A DNA stretch of 64,000 nucleotides from Phytophthora colocasiae (GCA_018806915.1 JAGKQI010000075.1:186001-250000), one strand, 5' to 3'; positions 12,969 through 24,246 are shown, counted from the stretch's first letter. Notes: generated from the sequence alone by a model not told the origin. A program made the numbers and translations.

Positions 12969-14945
12969 TTATAATACAGCGTACGAATGCCCATCTTCAG
13001 AGACAATTCTAACCTCATCCGTGGATGCATCCGCTGTCATGTTAAATGACTCACGGTGGATGATCTTCTGGTTGCTGCCAAAATCGAGGCAGAACCTTGC
13101 GATATTCTCATGTCCATGAGACTTGGCCAGAGCTGCGACGTTAAACCCGCGTGCTGTTTCGAGGTGAACGCTAGCGCCGTAATTCAAAAGTAGCTTACAT
13201 ATCGGCAAATTACCGGATTGTGCTGCGAGGTGCAAAGGCGTCTTGCCATTGAAATCATTTTTGGTGTTGACAAAAGCATCATAGTCGAGCAGGAACTGAA
13301 GAACCGGAAGTGTTTGGCAAGCAACCGCCACGTGCACAGCTGATACACTGTCATTGTTGCACAAGTTGACATTTGCGCCGTACTCCACGAGCATTTCGAC
13401 AATCTCGAGGTCTCCAAGTTGTACAGCAGAAATCAAAGGCGATACACCCTTGATGTCCGTAATGTTGGCGTCAGCTCCATGAGTAAGCAGCATTGCCACA
13501 ATACTCCGATGGCCACCACGGCATGCTGCATGTAAACTCGTCAGTCCATCTTCCATCACTGCGTTCGGGCTTGTGCCCCGATACAGAACGGATTCTACTG
13601 CGTAAGCGTGACCAATTTGGCTCGCCACGTACAACGCCAGTTCCCACTGACGATCTTCATTCCAATCTTCAGCAGAGTTGCCCAGAGCCTGGGAGTCCAG
13701 CAAAAGGTGGTCCCGAAACTCATCAAGAAACGAGCAGATCGAAGATACATTGCCACTGGGTGGTTTCACTTTGGGAAGGCCAGGTAACAAGGTTTGCGGG
13801 GCTGTGATACTAGAGACAGTGGAGCCGCTGCGAGTTGACATTGTCGGATTCCGTGCCAGAAGAGTTGTGTGGCGTCTGATGCTGATACCGCGATAGTACC
13901 GAGATCTCCGACCAGTGGATTGCAACTTCTTCGGCTTTTGCAACGAGCGACGCGGCGAAGTCAAATACGTTCTATCTGCTCCGAATAATGAAATATCCTG
14001 AACTTCTTGAAGCTCCAAATCCGAATTGGTTTTTGCATCATCTTCTCGAAGATAATACTCGATTCCACCGTACAAAGGATCTTCAGAATGCTGTTCGTTG
14101 CTGTCGAGGGCCTTATCAGCGCTGCTCTTGCTGCTGGTTACACTCTGACCGCTGCTGCTGAAGCACGTGGTGCTCTCACTCGTGACGCTGTTCGACCTAC
14201 TGCATCGACTGCTTCCAGGTAGCTTTGAAGCAAGAGGCATCTGCAGAGTTGTTTTTGTCGTCGAGTTCAGCTGGTGTTTCTCATTCAGCCCAAAGAAGAC
14301 ATTCAACGCTGCCAGAACCTGGCATTTTCCTAGCTCATCAACACTTTGGAGAAATGGACGAGGGAAAGTATCGAAAAGCCCTCTAACAGTTGTGATAAAC
14401 AGCTCGAGTCCTTGACGTCGGTTTTCCAACACAGCGGGGGAATTCCGCTTGAGCAGAAACTTGGACGGGAATGGATAACTTTTGAGGAAGTAGTGAAAAC
14501 TTCGGAATGTGCAGTTCCAGTTTCGGCAGCGACAAGAAGATGTGGATTCGCCACTAGTTACCGGAAGTGAGTGAAAAGAATTAGCCAACGAACGGTTCGA
14601 CGATGGTCTTGTGTGCGTTGACTCGGTACTGTTGGAGCGCGTTAGCGATGCCGTCGAAGGCGTTTTCGTGGCTCGGATAAGGTCCCTCCAAAGCTTTCGG
14701 AATTGTGAATATGACCGCTTTGCGGTAACTCGAGTCCCAGAAGTACTGCCGATCATGCTGCTGCTGTCGTCGTAATTCTCCTCCAGCAAGAACTGCTGGG
14801 AACTTGTACTCGTGATGCTTGACCAGTTGCGTGCCAGTTCCTCTTGTCGAAGAGCTCGCTCGTGCAGTTGGATGGAAAAAACTTGCTTGCCTGGACGCCC
14901 TTCGTAGAATGGAATAGCGACCTCATGCGTCTGTAGCCAGCTCAT
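12969..14945 (-). CDS. PX domain and ankyrin-repeat protein
   Basis: Single-exon 658-aa protein with ATG at 14943-14945. The first 225 residues contain PX-like blocks (KRSYSQFRKLWRDLI and FPSKFLLKRNSPAVLENRR, the latter carrying the Arg/Lys and Pro region that binds phosphoinositides), separated by a Ser/Thr-rich insertion. The middle is low in complexity. Residues 430-630 form about six ankyrin repeats (DGLTSLHAACRGGHRSIVAM, GKTPLHLAAQSGNLPI). This suggests a membrane-associated adaptor on endosomal phosphoinositides, although the PX insertion is unusual and binding is not certain. PX-ankyrin fusions are common in oomycetes. It runs in the same direction as the START-FYVE gene upstream. Confidence 0.8.
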   Translation of the reverse strand: MSWLQTHEVAIPFYEGRPGKQVFSIQLHERALRQEELARNWSSITSTSSQQFLLEENYDDSSSMIGSTSGTRVTAKRSYSQFRKLWRDLIRATKTPSTASLTRSNSTESTHTRPSSNRSLANSFHSLPVTSGESTSSCRCRNWNCTFRSFHYFLKSYPFPSKFLLKRNSPAVLENRRQGLELFITTVRGLFDTFPRPFLQSVDELGKCQVLAALNVFFGLNEKHQLNSTTKTTLQMPLASKLPGSSRCSRSNSVTSESTTCFSSSGQSVTSSKSSADKALDSNEQHSEDPLYGGIEYYLREDDAKTNSDLELQEVQDISLFGADRTYLTSPRRSLQKPKKLQSTGRRSRYYRGISIRRHTTLLARNPTMSTRSGSTVSSITAPQTLLPGLPKVKPPSGNVSSICSFLDEFRDHLLLDSQALGNSAEDWNEDRQWELALYVASQIGHAYAVESVLYRGTSPNAVMEDGLTSLHAACRGGHRSIVAMLLTHGADANITDIKGVSPLISAVQLGDLEIVEMLVEYGANVNLCNNDSVSAVHVAVACQTLPVLQFLLDYDAFVNTKNDFNGKTPLHLAAQSGNLPICKLLLNYGASVHLETARGFNVAALAKSHGHENIARFCLDFGSNQKIIHRESFNMTADASTDEVRIVSEDGHSYAVL

Positions 14946-15315
14946 GGCGAATATCTGGTTGAATGATACCCTTGTGAAGTAAAAGGTGAATTGGTTTCTG
15001 AGCTAACGAAGACGGGATCCTAAGGAACAAGTGGAATTGCTTGCGACACCTTTGAACAACAACGCACGTCATGCTGGGGCTTTCCAGCAGTCGCATCGGG
15101 GTCAGTTGAGCGAATATTCAGACGATATCAGTCCGTCCTTGCTGATCATAGTTCATATTGTTATACTCCAACATCTAGCGTTTCATCAATCTCCGTTTCA
15201 ATTCTGGCTATTTTCCACGTAACGTTTCATGGTCGATACTTATGTCGAGAACCATGCTGCTCCATGATGCCGGTGTCTTTACAATCGTACAATTGCTGTG
15301 GCCTGTCGACACGAA

Positions 15316-17232
15316 TCAAACGTGACTGAAACGGACGGAGCGACTCGGAGCCCTTGAGAGCTGGTCGAACTGAGCCTGGGCAGTCTTCCGTGTTGTGATG
15401 TAGGCCTCCTCGGCTGCGTTGCGCATAGCTATAATGCGAGCCATGAACTCTTCTTGCCCATTTTCTCGAGTTTGTGCTGCTGGGTTGGGCGCAGGGGAAG
15501 AACAACTGCGGTCGTCCACTTTTACCAGAGAGCTCTCGTGGATCTTGATTTCTCCAAACTCGTCCGTTTCATCCATATCCTCAACATTTTTGAACTCAGC
15601 AACTTCACGTTCAAGTCGAACCCAGCGATTTGTCTCCAATTCTGGAGATACGACGTCACCATTCCCCCAAGTATTAACCCGTTGTCGGCGGGGCTTTTCC
15701 TTATTCGCCACTCCACCTTCGCTGTGAGGTCTCGCCCGAGGTTGGTCTTTTGCTAGAGACGGCGTTTGTTTCGGTCCCTGCAAGTCACGTCGTCGACAGT
15801 TGTGTCCACTTTTTTGAGAACCAGGTCTGGGCTTTTGCACAACTGAGGTTGTGCTGGCTGACGTGTTGTTTTTGTCGACGCCAAAGCCTGCCAGGACTTC
15901 CTGACGAGCTGCGTCAAAGACGTCCAATCGGCGGGCATGCGTAAGGCAGCTTGTGCAAAAGGCGACAGCACGGAGAACTACCCTCTTACTGCCAGGTCTT
16001 GCGAAGCCCAACTTCTTCTTGACAGAGCATCCGGAACATATAACGGTTGAGCACATTTCACATTCTACAGTGCCACTGAACATGTTGAAATTCTTGGCGC
16101 AAATAGGACAGCTACGCTGCCGAGTCATGCTCATTGACCTTGTGGGTCGATGAACAGGGGAGTCTGGACTTGAGCGCAAAAGCCACGAAAGTTTCTTGTT
16201 CTGGGCACAGACACCGATCATGGCACAGGACATGAGCGAAAGAGCTGTCGACTGAGTCGCAACACTCTCCGACACGTTGCCATTGGGGTCAAACCGAGCT
16301 TTCATGAATACTTTCACGCCTCCAGGTGTATCCGGTGATTCTGTGTACAAAATACACGACGAGATTTGACTGCGTACGATCTTCTTGTCATCCAGTGGAC
16401 CATACCCAGGCACGCTGACCGAATGCATCAAGTGATATCCTACACGCTCGTTGTTGTTTTCACGTGTCAGAATCCCTGTAGCTTCTAAGAAAACAAGGTC
16501 GCGTGGTCGAACCATCGGTGCAAGTGCATGGTGCGGAGTGCCTTTAACAACCCACTTAACGCCCAAAAACCGAAAAGGGTGGGAGGCTGATGGTCCACGT
16601 AGCTGGCACAACGTTTCTCCATCGAGCAGGGTGTCTTCTGTGTAAGCTGTCTTGAGCATCATTCCTTGTCCGTCTACAGCGACAGTTCCGTACATAACTT
16701 CGTTCAGCGATCCTTGCATTGCACCGACCTGCAGCAACATCGGCATCTTCTGACGGGGGCGGCTTTGCGTGATTGAGCTTTCAATGATGCTGACACTCTC
16801 AGCCCGAGACCGAATTGCCGTTGCCGGTTGTATTGCATCTTCTTCTTGGTAAAGAACATTAGGCTCCGCACGCTTGTACATGGTGAGTTGGTCGCTTTTA
16901 CGGACGAGCTTCCAGTGCTGGTCGTCCACCTTGGCGCCATTCCGGCGGTGCAAGTCGTGATCGTCGAGCGCCTTGTGGACCAGGCGGTGCGCGAGGAACT
17001 CGAGTCGGTCGCGTTCACTGTCCGCCATTACCAGAGGCGGGAACGGCGCTACGGGCGACGGAAACCTGCCTGCCATGACACTCGATCGATTGTGCCGTCT
17101 ACTCGAGCCCATGGCGGGCAGCCAGTTTTCGCGACTGTAGCACTCAAATCCCATGATGAATTTCAGAGCGCGGCCATACATGTAGTGTGCCAAACGCGTG
17201 TGCGCAGCATGTACCACACGTGTGTGCAGCAT
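15316..17232 (-). CDS. START-FYVE domain protein
   Basis: Member of the large oomycete START plus FYVE family, thought to bind lipids and phosphatidylinositol 3-phosphate membranes. A START-like region covers roughly residues 110-330 (FLGVKWVVKGTPHHALAP, VGYHLMHSVSVPGYGPL). A FYVE-type zinc finger follows at about 376-440, with C-x2-C pairs in CPICAKNF, CEMCSTVICSGC and CTSCL. The basic R+HHC+ motif is degenerate (TVICSGCSVKK), so PI3P binding is uncertain. The C-terminus is a Ser-rich and acidic tail. The frame is open beyond the first ATG (17230-17232). ATG at 17110-17112 (MGSSRRHN) is a reasonable alternative start, giving 598 aa. Confidence 0.82.
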   Translation of the reverse strand: MLHTRVVHAAHTRLAHYMYGRALKFIMGFECYSRENWLPAMGSSRRHNRSSVMAGRFPSPVAPFPPLVMADSERDRLEFLAHRLVHKALDDHDLHRRNGAKVDDQHWKLVRKSDQLTMYKRAEPNVLYQEEDAIQPATAIRSRAESVSIIESSITQSRPRQKMPMLLQVGAMQGSLNEVMYGTVAVDGQGMMLKTAYTEDTLLDGETLCQLRGPSASHPFRFLGVKWVVKGTPHHALAPMVRPRDLVFLEATGILTRENNNERVGYHLMHSVSVPGYGPLDDKKIVRSQISSCILYTESPDTPGGVKVFMKARFDPNGNVSESVATQSTALSLMSCAMIGVCAQNKKLSWLLRSSPDSPVHRPTRSMSMTRQRSCPICAKNFNMFSGTVECEMCSTVICSGCSVKKKLGFARPGSKRVVLRAVAFCTSCLTHARRLDVFDAARQEVLAGFGVDKNNTSASTTSVVQKPRPGSQKSGHNCRRRDLQGPKQTPSLAKDQPRARPHSEGGVANKEKPRRQRVNTWGNGDVVSPELETNRWVRLEREVAEFKNVEDMDETDEFGEIKIHESSLVKVDDRSCSSPAPNPAAQTRENGQEEFMARIIAMRNAAEEAYITTRKTAQAQFDQLSRAPSRSVRFSHV

Positions 17233-18199
17233 GTAGCCAAGATTTGCCGATGATGGCAAATCTTAGAAACACGTGACGCCACGCAACAAGTTGGAATGAG
17301 TATGGTGTGTCCAGCATGCCATCAACCTGTACAGATTCAATGTGAGTTATATATGTGCAATTGCGTGTACGCTTAGATCAAAGTGCTGCAAATTTCAGCA
17401 GCACCGACTCATCAATGGCGAGCAAGTGTCATGCTTCAGGAACCTTCACCACGGCGCTTATACGACTTGCCAATCGCTGTTGCCTCTCTCGGTGTGCCTG
17501 CTTTCCCGCTACATGTACCGTAGGTAGGTTCCTTCAGAACTCGGAGCTGTTTTTTGCCGAGGTAACAATGACTCAGCACGACCTAAGGATGCATACACGC
17601 ACCATTCTCAACTGTGACATTCCTTCGACACTTACGCTGGTTATCTGCGCTATACATTATCATTTCTTGTTTCGACACTCATCGAATTGGAATATTGACG
17701 GCGAAGCGCTTAATCGAGTACTCACGCGTTTGGGTTTGGAGCCCGAACGTACCGAATTGCTTCCAAATCTTCCAAGACAACGCACATGGATTCCACGATG
17801 TTAGAATTGTTAATAACGTAGTAGCATAGGTCTGCAAAATGACTGTCCGCTAAAAGTTAATCAACTATTCTCCTCCTATACATGACTGCCGAACACGAGC
17901 GTATTGACAAACCCCAATTTGCTGGGGAACAAAATTTGTTCGTTGGAGTATTCGATTTAATCGAATACCGGTACTCCGGAGTACATGTATGCTGTTGAAA
18001 CAATTGTTTACTGTAGAACTGCAACTACACGTACCTCCCAGTACATGGATGGATGCAAACGGCATTGAGATCAATGCCGTTGACTGTCAGCGTCGTTGTT
18101 TTTTTAAGCACAAGTTCGGTTCTCAAGTTTTCTTGGCCGTAGATATCTAGCGCCAAGGGAGGAAATTGATTAACTGGTTGCTACTTTGAATGGGATATT
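17233..18199. other. Intergenic region without supported genes
   Basis: Several short open frames exist, but none has coding character. Short repeated motifs such as gtactccggagtacatgtat occur near 17970. It probably contains the START-FYVE promoter at its left end. Confidence 0.4.
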
Positions 18200-18324
18200 G
18201 AATTTTCGAATGCTAATCTTATCATCTGTACTCGAACGCCTGCCAAGTGCGTATTAATAGTATGAATTTTCGAATGCTAATCTTATCATCTGTACTCGAA
18301 CGCCTGCCAAGTGCGTATTAATAG
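18200..18324. repeat. Tandem duplication, period 64 bp
   Basis: The 61-bp block that starts gaattttcgaatgctaatc at 18200 is repeated without change at 18264, with a 3-bp joint. Two copies only. It is non-coding. Confidence 0.9.
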
Positions 18325-18515
18325 CTTTGTGGTGCGTACCACCAGGAGGACCATAGATATCTAGCGCCTAGTACCATAGTGTTTTAAAGTAGTGCTACAT
18401 GCACTGTACAAAGCCAACAGAAGATAGAAGCGGAGTTCACTACAGATATTGGTTAATCTCAACAAAGTGCTACCGACACTCTAATTAGCATTTACGTTGT
18501 TGATGGCCGGCACTG

Positions 18516-18898
18516 TACCGTATTTGAGATCTCATAGTTCAGACCCCAGGTTTTTGAAGTTGTATTGTTGTAAAATGTACAAGAGCCGTACAGGTACCGA
18601 CACGTCTCTAAAACTACTGCATCATGGAACTCTATTACTCGTAGTTTGTGCTCGTACGATACTGCACCACGTTTGAATTGCTTAGGAGCTTACCGATGCC
18701 CGTCGTCCTCGTCCTTCCTTCCTTCCGGCCGCGGCCCCATGGTGCTTTTCTCGAAGTGAGCGCCCTGTTTTTGAGAGTTTTGACCTATTTTTACGCTACG
18801 AATTATGAGATCTCAATTGACTGAACAACGTTGCTGATTGGCTATTACACGGTGCGAACTATGAGATCTCTCTGAACTATGAGATCTCAAATACGGTA
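18516..18898. mobile_element. MITE with perfect terminal inverted repeats and TA target site
   Basis: Left end ccgtatttgagatctcatag (from 18518) and right end ctatgagatctcaaatacgg (to 18896) are exact reverse complements, and the match runs 25-27 bp in all. TA dinucleotides flank both ends (18516-18517 and 18897-18898), as expected of Tc1/mariner-type insertions. The element is 379 bp without the TA and has no coding capacity. Additional copies of the motif ctatgagatctc lie just inside the right end and near 18803, a common MITE feature. Confidence 0.72.
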
Positions 18899-18986
18899 AA
18901 CCAACTTGTCAGTGTAAAAGAAACAATTTACTTGGAAGCCACATCGACAGCACGAGAAGCAAGATCGTCATTGCCGTATGGTGGTG

Positions 18987-19020
18987 GTAGACATTGATTT
19001 GCTTGGCTCTCAATGTCTAC
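18987..19020. repeat. Hairpin 3' of the 185-aa gene
   Basis: gtagacattga (18987-18997) and tcaatgtctac (19010-19020) are exact reverse complements with a 12-nt loop, 16 bp beyond the stop codon of the minus-strand gene. It may be a 3' UTR stem-loop. Confidence 0.6.
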
Positions 19021-19035
19021 TACCGTTAGTATACT

Positions 19036-19888
19036 CTATAGCTCCTCCTTTACCGCCTCGGTTTTCTTGGTTGCTGTAGCAACGATATCCTGCCCACTAC
19101 AAGCGATAAGATCGCGCTTGGGGAGATCATAGAGACCGCGCAGGTAGTCGAACACCTCAGAGCAGTTGCTCTCCTGTCAGAACAGCCATATACGAGAGAG
19201 AGATTAGGAGAAATGCCTAGCTATCGTAGATGGAAAGCAGCAGTAGACGACAAACCTGATAGAGGTGGCAGGATCCTAGTGCGAATGGTTCCACGTGGCG
19301 GATAAATTCGCGCGTACGTGCTACAACATACAAAACCAGCATAGAGTCAGAAGAAGCTGATGTACGCAGACAACAATGTCCATTACGTACAGACTCCTGG
19401 GAACTCGCGGAAAAACCGGTCGTTCAGCAGCCCCATGCGGTGGAAGTACACGAGTTTTCGGTACCTGCGTGATATACCACATCACTGTCAGTGCGATCTT
19501 GCCAAAAGTAGCATGAGATCCATTCAATAGTAAATAGATACCAGTGCAGTAGGCGTTGCCAGTCGTGGTCGAACTGGCGGTCCCAGAGACCTTCATCGTG
19601 TGAGTGGCACGCAATCTGCTCGGGCGTCACATCTGAAGGCAAAGAGAGCTCCTCGACAGCTCTAATTCGCAAGAAGGCAGCACAAATTTAAAAATAATTA
19701 CAACAAATAAGATACCTTTTGGCCTACCTGATTGAGTCCATCATCTGCGGTGTAGCGTATTCCGCGTAGAGCGTGTTAAAGAGCGAGGCCTCAGTGGTCA
19801 TCTCCGTGAGCAGCACCATCTTGTAGTAGTACACGAGCGTGGCGAACAGCATGGTTGCCGAGATCAGCAGCGACAGGTGCGAGCCCAT
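19036..19888 (-). CDS. Unknown single-pass membrane protein, five short exons
   Basis: I reconstructed this from splice signals, because no single exon is long. Exons are 19728-19888, 19542-19661, 19391-19464, 19256-19320 and 19036-19173. The introns are 66, 77, 70 and 82 nt, all GT-AG, and the reading phase is kept throughout, giving 185 aa. ATG at 19886-19888 is followed by a hydrophobic segment (LSLLISATMLFATLVYYYK) that looks like a signal anchor, then a soluble part with WDRQFDHDWQRLLHW, YFHRMGLLNDRFFREFPG and a Lys/Glu tail. I recognise no family. That four introns all join open frames argues strongly for a real gene. A transcript would settle the exon edges. Confidence 0.62.
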
Positions 19889-20638
19889 GGGTTACGAACG
19901 TGTGTGGTCGCGTCCAGGACCAAAATTGTTGGCACAGATCGCCTTTCAAAGGGGCACATAAAAAACACATGCGATAATACTATTACATTTACAAAAGGTT
20001 GAATTTGGACGACGAATTGCGGAATGCACCGAGCTGCTCGGTGATCACGCTACTGACAGTACGGCCAGTGTTCGTGTTCATTTGCTTTCTCAGTCGATAT
20101 TGTATGAACAACCGACTCCTGTTCTACAAGAAATGCTAGGGCTACAGAGGGTGGCCGATGAACACTCTGTGCTTCATAGCCACCTTGAAACATGTATGCA
20201 TACTGTCGATTGTCTGCAAGTTGCAGACTGCAACAGCGCTGCTACCCTGAACGAAGACTCAAGGCATGCAAGGGCAGATGAGTGAGTTATCATCAATGTC
20301 CAAGGACCGGAACGAAAGGTCGCCAGTTCGTACCGTAAGTGAATCTTTTAGACTGACTCCTGTCACATTTGCCTCGTCCCGGAGCTCATTGCAAGTTGGA
20401 GTCTCCAACGCAACCCCCTCACGGGTACTCTTCACCTTAGGTCATGCATATAAGTTATGTGATCCGCCACAAACGTAGCCAACATTGGCTCCCCGATGGC
20501 TTTTTGGGGCGCTGAATCTGCCATTCTCGCTCACGTCACAATGCGCTGTAACATTGATTGCTCATCACACACTGAACAACCTCCACATCTCGCACTGTGA
20601 AAGCAGCAACGACACCTGCGCAGTGAGTCGATTGCTAG
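19889..20638. other. Intergenic region without supported genes
   Basis: Short frames only, none convincing. The left end should contain the promoter of the five-exon minus-strand gene. Confidence 0.4.
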
Positions 20639-21496
20639 TAGTGTTGGGCAATATCCAGGATAAATCCAGGATAGCCATTTTTGTCCAGGCGTCGCCATTT
20701 TTGTCCTGGATTCGCCACTTTTGTCCAAAGTGGTACTTCAGATCCACAAAGAATTAAAACCCTCCCACCGTTGTTTTATATAAAGAATTGGGACCACTCG
20801 CTGTCGAGGCGTCGCACGAAAGAAATCTCCTCCTACCCGATGTGCGTGCCCCACCTAGACCACCAGGGCGAGAGCGTCCCAAGCTTGGAGTGTATAGTTT
20901 CGTGTTCGGCTACGAGCGCTCACTGCAGACAGTGCTTGAGCGACGCGTTCAGATCCAAGCTGTATTAAGCGTCGAGTCTGGGCCAAGCAGCTGAAGGACG
21001 TCATCTCCATCGGCATTGGCGGCAGCTCCCTGGGACAGAAGCACAGCTCGCATCCGCAGTAATAACGAGCAGATAAACAATAGTCTGGTGTTTGGAATTG
21101 TATGCGAATATGGTGCAGTGCAAGAACTCGATATTGGTGGAACTCCCAAAGCTCAAACGCTACAATCTACGGAAGCGGGTGAGGTCAGACGTCGAAGTTG
21201 TTCTTCAGTGGCCTCGGGGAACAGCTCATACAGGAGTGTGTTGACTCTGTCACACCCGACCATATTGCTGTAGACGAAGACGAGTTTCGCGACACGCTCA
21301 GGGGTTAAGCGATTTCGGCTGCTCGAGTGGATAAATTTATGGATACGAGGTACAGAATTACTAAAACGTACTTTGAAGTAGCTGTTGTCGATTGTGGGTC
21401 TTGTGACACTTTTCGCCACTTTTGTCCTGGATATCCAGGCTTTGTCCAGGATGGCGATGTCCAGGACAAATCCAGGACAATTTTTTCCCAACACTA
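20639..21496. mobile_element. Non-autonomous hAT-like element with compound terminal repeats
   Basis: The left end tagtgttgggcaat and the right end (reverse complement tagtgttgggaaaa) match over the first 10 bp. Both ends then carry related arrays of the words tccaggacaa and cgccacttttgtcc in opposite orientation (20650-20733 and 21408-21486). The flanks attgctag and tttgctac share six central bases (ttgcta), consistent with a worn 8-bp target duplication as made by hAT transposons. The total length is 858 bp. The interior is unlike the ends and holds a scrap of glucose-6-phosphate isomerase. The superfamily is inferred from the termini only. Confidence 0.5.
20973..21034 (+). pseudogene. Glucose-6-phosphate isomerase fragment
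   Basis: One frame reads WAKQLKDVISIGIGGSSLG, which matches the conserved phosphosugar-binding signature (DVxxIGIGGSxLG) of glucose-6-phosphate isomerase. Nothing of the enzyme is evident on either side and stops follow. It lies inside the hAT-like element, so capture of a host exon piece is likely. About 20 of more than 500 residues are present, and there is no function. Confidence 0.6.
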
Positions 21497-21830
21497 TTTG
21501 CTACAGGATATCCCAAACCTTACAGAACTTGTATTGAAGCCAACGCTTCAATTAACCCCCACTGGTATAATGCTGGGCAGCACGAATCCTGACAGAGCCG
21601 TCGGATTCGGTTGCAGTTGGTCTCAGGTTCAACACCACGCGACGCCGCTTTTCAGCTAATCGCTGATTTTAGCCCCACCGAGTCGTCCCGCTAAAATCGA
21701 CGATTGGCTAGATTTAGCGAAAGTCGGTCCATGCACAGCCCTATCCGCTTGCCGCAGTCAGGCTGCGGACTCACAAGACACACAGCAACCACCCGCCCGC
21801 TTGGAACAACCGCAGCAGCGTCCACCGCAT

Positions 21831-24246
21831 ATGCAAGCGATCGGAGACACCGAGCAGCAGCACATCAACCCGAATAGCCTCCCCCCACCGGTTCCAGCCC
21901 CCACTGCTGCCCCTCTCGGCCGCAAGAACAGTACTGACGACTTGGCCGCCGAAGTCTCCCAGTCGCCCCCCGTCCACACGCCGTCGGACGCGCGCCTCCT
22001 GTACCGAGAGTGGCGTACCGGTTCACACGTGGGTGCCGATCTCGCACGTCTTGAGACTGTCGAACTTAACAGCAATAGCAGCAGCAGCAATATGAGCAGT
22101 GAGGATGTACTTAGCCGCTCACCCTTCGGCGTCTATGGCCGCTCGCCCAACTCGCTCCCTCGAATCGCTGAGCGTCTAGAGAACGTACCATTGCGTGCAA
22201 ATGTGCCGCCAGCCGCACCGGTAGCCTCGCAGGATGTGGACGCTCGTGCGCGACTTCTGTCTCAAAAGATTGTTGCTATGGACGCAGCGGAATCAGGAGG
22301 TGCTGCTGAAGCTATTAAGCCGCAATCAGGGTCTTACGGCTCTGTAGGGCCGAGTGAACCTGCTATAGGTATTAAGAAGGCGCAGAGTTATCAGGCGTTG
22401 GCTGATTTGGAGAAGAAAGGATATTTCCCTGTAGCGCCCAAGCCATCGGCGCTGGGTGTTCAACGAGGACTAAAGGACTCAGTGGTTAATGATATGTGCC
22501 GTGCTGTTGTCAAGCACATGGTCGGCGACGTGTACGTGTCAGCTTCTGGATCGTATGGCCAGCGAAAGGTGCTCAATCACCTGTACGAACCTGTTTTCGC
22601 CTCCGTGCAGGCCCATTTCCGTCGTCTGCCAGCAAGATACGCGCTGTCCGTGAACCCGGACGATGTGCCGCTGCACATGCGCTTGCTAGCCCAAAATCAA
22701 CGCGATCCGACAGCAATTGCAGTCAACGCTCAGCTCAAAAAGGACGACAATGGAGAGTACGTTTGCCTGCATTGTGGCTTCAGATATTTGTTCAGCACAC
22801 TAATTTGTATACATGCATTTGTTTTATGCAGGATCGTGCCAAATGTGTGCGAGGTGGTGGTGGTATCACTGGACCGCGAAAACATTCTAGATGCAATTAC
22901 CCGTGCGCTGACCACGATGAAAGGCAATATTTTAGACGCTGACGTGATGACCACGGCGGATGGCACCTTGCTGGATCGGTTTGTCGTGAAAGGGTCATTT
23001 ATGAGCGACGAACGACAGGACGAGTTGCGCACAAATATTGAACAGAATCTCCGAAGGCTCAGCATGGACGAAGAAGCACGACCAAGCACTGCGAGCTCAC
23101 AGGAAATTGCTAGCAACGAGAACGTGAGTCTGGCTGAAAAGCTGGGTGTGCTGCAGATGGTGGATAAGAACGAGATCAAGGCAGAGTGGAAATTGGACCT
23201 CAATGAAGTACGGCTGGAAAAGGCTGTAGGCAGTGGTCGCTCGGGTAGTACCTATAGCGCTTGGTGGCGAGGAACCCACGTAGCAGCCAAGGTCGTTGAT
23301 TCATCTACTAACACTCAAGCAGTTGGAGAAGAGCTGCTGAACGAATTCCATCGCGAAGTGGCAGTCGTCAGCAAGCTTCGGCATCCGAACATTGTTTTAT
23401 TCCTCGGAGCGGCCATCAATCCGCCCCGTTACTGCTTAGGTACGTCTCTTTGGTTTGGCTGTGGTGGAATGTTCTTTCTCTGACTTGTATAATGTTGCAG
23501 TTTTTGAATTCATGGAAAATGGCACGCTGACAGACCTGATCCGTGCTCGTCGAGGGCCGATCGACTTCTTCCGCCTGGCAGCAGAGATGGCGATGGTACG
23601 GAACATACATTTGTCTGTTTCTAGAAGGAAATATTTCTAATCTTTTGTATGTTTTGCCACTTGCAGGGGATGAACTATTTGCATTTGTGTTCTATTATGC
23701 ACCGTGACTTGAAGTCTGGCAATGTGCTTATCGATTCGCATGGTACAGCCAAAATATCCGACTTTGGACTGAGCTGCGTGTTGGAGATTGGCAGTTCTTC
23801 CGACCTGACAGCTGAAACCGGAACGTACAGATGGATGGCGCCGGAGGTTATTCGCCACGAACCATACTCAAACAAGGCGGACGTGTACAGTTTTGGTATT
23901 GTGCTTTGGGAGCTACTCGCAAGAGACCAACCTTTCCGTGGATTAACGCCTATTCAAGGTGGGTTATCGCGCTATGCTTGTTCTTGCTTGAAAAAATGCG
24001 TATGATCTAACTTTATGGTGCTTGTATGCGGTTATAGCTGCCTTTGCTGTTGCTCGCCAGCAAATGCGCCCGGCACTACCTCGCCAAACTCCGCAGAAAA
24101 TCGGCGAGCTTATTGAGCACTGCTGGCATCACGACCCATCTCGTCGGCCCGACTTTGGGGCCATTCTGGAGGCTCTGCCGCTTGTGAAGAAGTCGCTGAA
24201 AAAGCGCGACTTTAAGAATATGGGTATCTTGTACGTCGCTCCATAA
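21831..24246 (+). CDS. ACT-domain TKL (Raf/STY-like) protein kinase, five exons
   Basis: Probable serine/threonine or dual-specificity kinase. Introns at 22757-22831, 23440-23500, 23596-23666 and 23959-24037 (61-79 nt, GT-AG) give 709 aa. The first in-frame ATG is 21831, and the frame is open further upstream without another ATG. Residues 1-200 are low in complexity. An ACT-like regulatory domain lies at about 330-400 ([20 protein letters not shown]). The kinase domain begins near 450, with glycine loop [10 protein letters not shown], lysine in HVAAKVV, catalytic loop [16 protein letters not shown] and WMAPEV, and ends near 700. ACT plus TKL kinase is the architecture of plant STY8/17/46 and is frequent in oomycetes. 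Ligand and target are unknown. Confidence 0.88.

Noticed and set aside
21758..22090. Minus-strand 110-residue frame
   Set aside because: It is antisense to the low-complexity N-terminus of the TKL kinase.
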